From Lachnospiraceae bacterium (GTDB lineage: Bacteria; Bacillota; Clostridia; Lachnospirales; Lachnospiraceae), in the NCBI GenBank assembly GCA_900752065.1, contig CAADTT010000037.1, positions 1 through 6,919 on the forward strand: DNA of 6,919 nt. Reading direction: 5' to 3'. Shown one piece after another: positions 6,601-6,919 of the stretch (its first letter is position 1; every line of letters begins with the position of its first letter). Made by a program: the position numbers and the translations under genes. Below the pieces are notes generated by a model. The model worked only from the letters and a program-made list of their open reading frames with translations. It ran no database searches and had not been told where the DNA came from.

Positions 6601-6748
6601 ATAGTCCATCCAGAGAATAACGAAAACTGCTTCTCTTTTCCTTCCATTCTACCCAGTCAGCATAAGCGATATGGTCCGAATGTGCCGGGCATCGGTTCCA
6701 GGCAAAATACTCCGGGTCCTTTACCTTTCTGTAGTCAAACCACTCCAT
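3647..6748 (-). CDS. lacZ: Beta-galactosidase, glycoside hydrolase family 2 (LacZ type)
   Basis: A 1033-residue enzyme that hydrolyses terminal beta-galactosides such as lactose, close in length to E. coli LacZ (about 1024). Domain order: jelly-roll sugar-binding domain (about 38-215, with EDQD at 196-199), Ig-like domain (about 218-325) and TIM barrel (about 326-613). A second Ig-like domain follows (about 620-710), then the C-terminal small-chain domain (about 750-1030). Visible catalytic motifs are NRHEF (343-347), RTSHYPN (376-382), acid/base Glu459 in WSCGNES, nucleophile Glu526 in CEYSHAMGNS and GGFLWDYID (553-561). The C-terminal domain has TDNDCGN (794-800) and GGDDSW with Trp1007, the equivalent of E. 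coli Trp999 at the active site. There is no signal peptide, so it is cytoplasmic. A Gly/Glu/Ser-rich linker lies at about 713-741. ATG 6748 has AGGAGG at 6757-6762, 8 nt away. No transporter, regulator or clear terminator is adjacent. Confidence 0.96.
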   Translation of the reverse strand: MEWFDYRKVKDPEYFAWNRCPAHSDHIAYADWVEWKEKRSSFRYSLDGLWKFAYAKNYAQSVKGFEQPDFDCSGWDDIRVPASIQMEGWDIPQYVNVQYPWDGREEISPGEIPERFNPVASYVKHFTVPGNLRGKRLFLSFQGAESGLAVWVNGVFTGYSEDSFAPSDFEITPYVQTGENKLAVQVFKWTSSSWCEDQDFYRFSGLHRSVYLYAVPEVHIRDMRIRTLLDAKCRDAELEICLDVMFSGKAADGTVRLALEDGAEKIFSAEENLAQKYTFRCPVQAPRLWSAEAPNLYELKLEVFDGKGSLQECISQKVGFRKFEMKDGIMCLNGKRLVFKGVNRHEFSSKTGRTVSGEELMRDILTMKRNNINAVRTSHYPNSSALYELCDIYGLYLIAENNMESHGSWDPIEKGQAGIGAAVPGDRPEWEPMMLDRVNSCYQRDKNHPSILIWSCGNESFGGSVIQHMSDLFHRLDDTRLVHYEGVFHDRRYPNTSDMESQMYSSVEAIREFLAKDRSKPFISCEYSHAMGNSCGAMNKYTELADTDPSYQGGFLWDYIDQSIRKKNRYGEVFQAYGGDFGDRPTDYTFSGNGIVYGGERDASPKMPSVKYNYQGIDVRFDGNKVHIRNKNLFTNTSEYRCVVTLEREGELLESAILETDVEPLSEKAYLLPVRRVKCPGEYAVTVSFLLKEDTAWAAAGHEVAFGQTIYRVNGETAHGSQGSLPGDGAGEGEEAGLHTGKFQVIRGKLNTGVRGEHFSVLFSNLNGGLASYCYAGKELLETIPMPNFWRAPTDNDCGNQMPQRYAQWKTASLYLTHKSFGDFKEQEPQVTETAGSVSVTFRYGMPTIPLSQCTLTYQVYRDGKVQVKLSYDPVKELGDMPEFGVMFRLSADYDHLKWYGYGPQETYADRLQGAKLGVYNHMVKEGMAKYLVPQECGNKMGVRWAEVTDYRGRGLRFWGEDLNFSALPYTPHELEAARHAYELPPAHYTNVRVAKAQMGVGGDDSWGARTHPEFLLKTEGMLEFSFFFRGIG

Positions 6749-6756
6749 AAATCATT

Positions 6757-6783
6757 CCTCCTCTGTCTGTAAGCATGATTATA
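6757..6783 (-). promoter_or_regulatory. lacZ promoter (-10) and ribosome binding site
   Basis: On the minus strand TGGTATAAT forms an extended -10 with TATAAT at 6778-6783. The -35 is weak (TTGTTT-like, with short spacing), as is common with an extended -10. Transcription would start near 6771, giving a very short leader of about 23 nt. AGGAGG at 6757-6762 is the ribosome binding site. Confidence 0.65.
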
Positions 6784-6818
6784 CCATCTTACAGGAAAAA
6801 ACAACAGTTAGCCGTGTA

Positions 6819-6864
6819 AATATCAGCATTGAAAGGTAAATATATCTTTTAGCCTGCCGATATT
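6819..6864. repeat. Imperfect inverted repeat upstream of lacZ
   Basis: AATATCAGC at 6819-6827 and GCCGATATT at 6856-6864 are inverted copies with one mismatch (AATATCRGC), separated by 28 bases. They lie about 35-85 bases upstream of the lacZ -10. The spacing and place would suit an activator or repressor site pair. With 9-bp arms in AT-rich DNA, chance is quite possible. Confidence 0.3.
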
Positions 6865-6919
6865 ATAAAAATGCTTTTTTTTCACCATTCTCTCTATTTT
6901 TTGAATGGGTTATCCACAT
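6865..6919. other. Non-coding AT-rich edge of the window with a consensus DnaA-box 9-mer
   Basis: No credible gene is seen beyond lacZ. TTATCCACA at 6910-6918 matches the DnaA-box consensus exactly. It is a single copy at the window edge, and a match somewhere in a window of this size has only a modest chance probability. It cannot be called an origin. Confidence 0.2.

Noticed and set aside
6865..6885. AAAAATGCTTTTTT as a terminator
   Set aside because: The stem would be almost all A-T pairs with a 3-4 nt loop, too weak to count as an intrinsic terminator.
1..6919. CRISPR array, tRNA or rRNA genes
   Set aside because: No regularly spaced direct repeats, cloverleaf-like segments or rRNA motifs were seen on either strand.

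Overview
The window looks like a chromosomal segment of a gut-type Clostridia, most probably Lachnospiraceae. This rests on the style of EF-Ts, S2 and the long GH2 beta-galactosidase, on strong AGGAGG ribosome binding sites, and on transposase and antitoxin remnants of the kind common in that family. Nearly all genes lie on the minus strand, so the biological order runs from high to low coordinates.

Region 1 (6919 to 3647, minus): a short AT-rich regulatory stretch holds an extended -10 promoter and an inverted repeat. It is followed by a complete lacZ-type beta-galactosidase of 1033 residues with all recognisable catalytic motifs. No sugar transporter or regulator lies in the window.

Region 2 (3646 to 1690, minus): the conserved rpsB-tsf operon. 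A good sigma-A promoter with an extended -10 precedes a structured leader of about 100 nt. Then come ribosomal protein S2, elongation factor Ts and a strong intrinsic terminator with a perfect 14-bp stem.

Region 3 (about 1690 to 1): an AT-richer accessory patch of decayed toxin-antitoxin and mobile-element parts. In order along the minus strand it holds four things. First is a 56-codon VbhA-like antitoxin gene with no Fic partner. Second, on the plus strand, is a transposase remnant with two in-frame stops. Third is an MNT nucleotidyltransferase gene overlapping a HEPN toxin gene whose frame is broken by one TGA, exactly where the Arg of the HEPN RxxxxxxH motif should be. Fourth is a small uncharacterised ORF that seems to have lost one T in a T6 run. 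The first 75 bases on the plus strand may be the 3' end of another gene.

The housekeeping and lacZ genes look intact. The main point of interest is the accessory patch: a HEPN/MNT module apparently disarmed by a nonsense mutation at its catalytic position while the antitoxin stays open, next to an orphan VbhA-type antitoxin.
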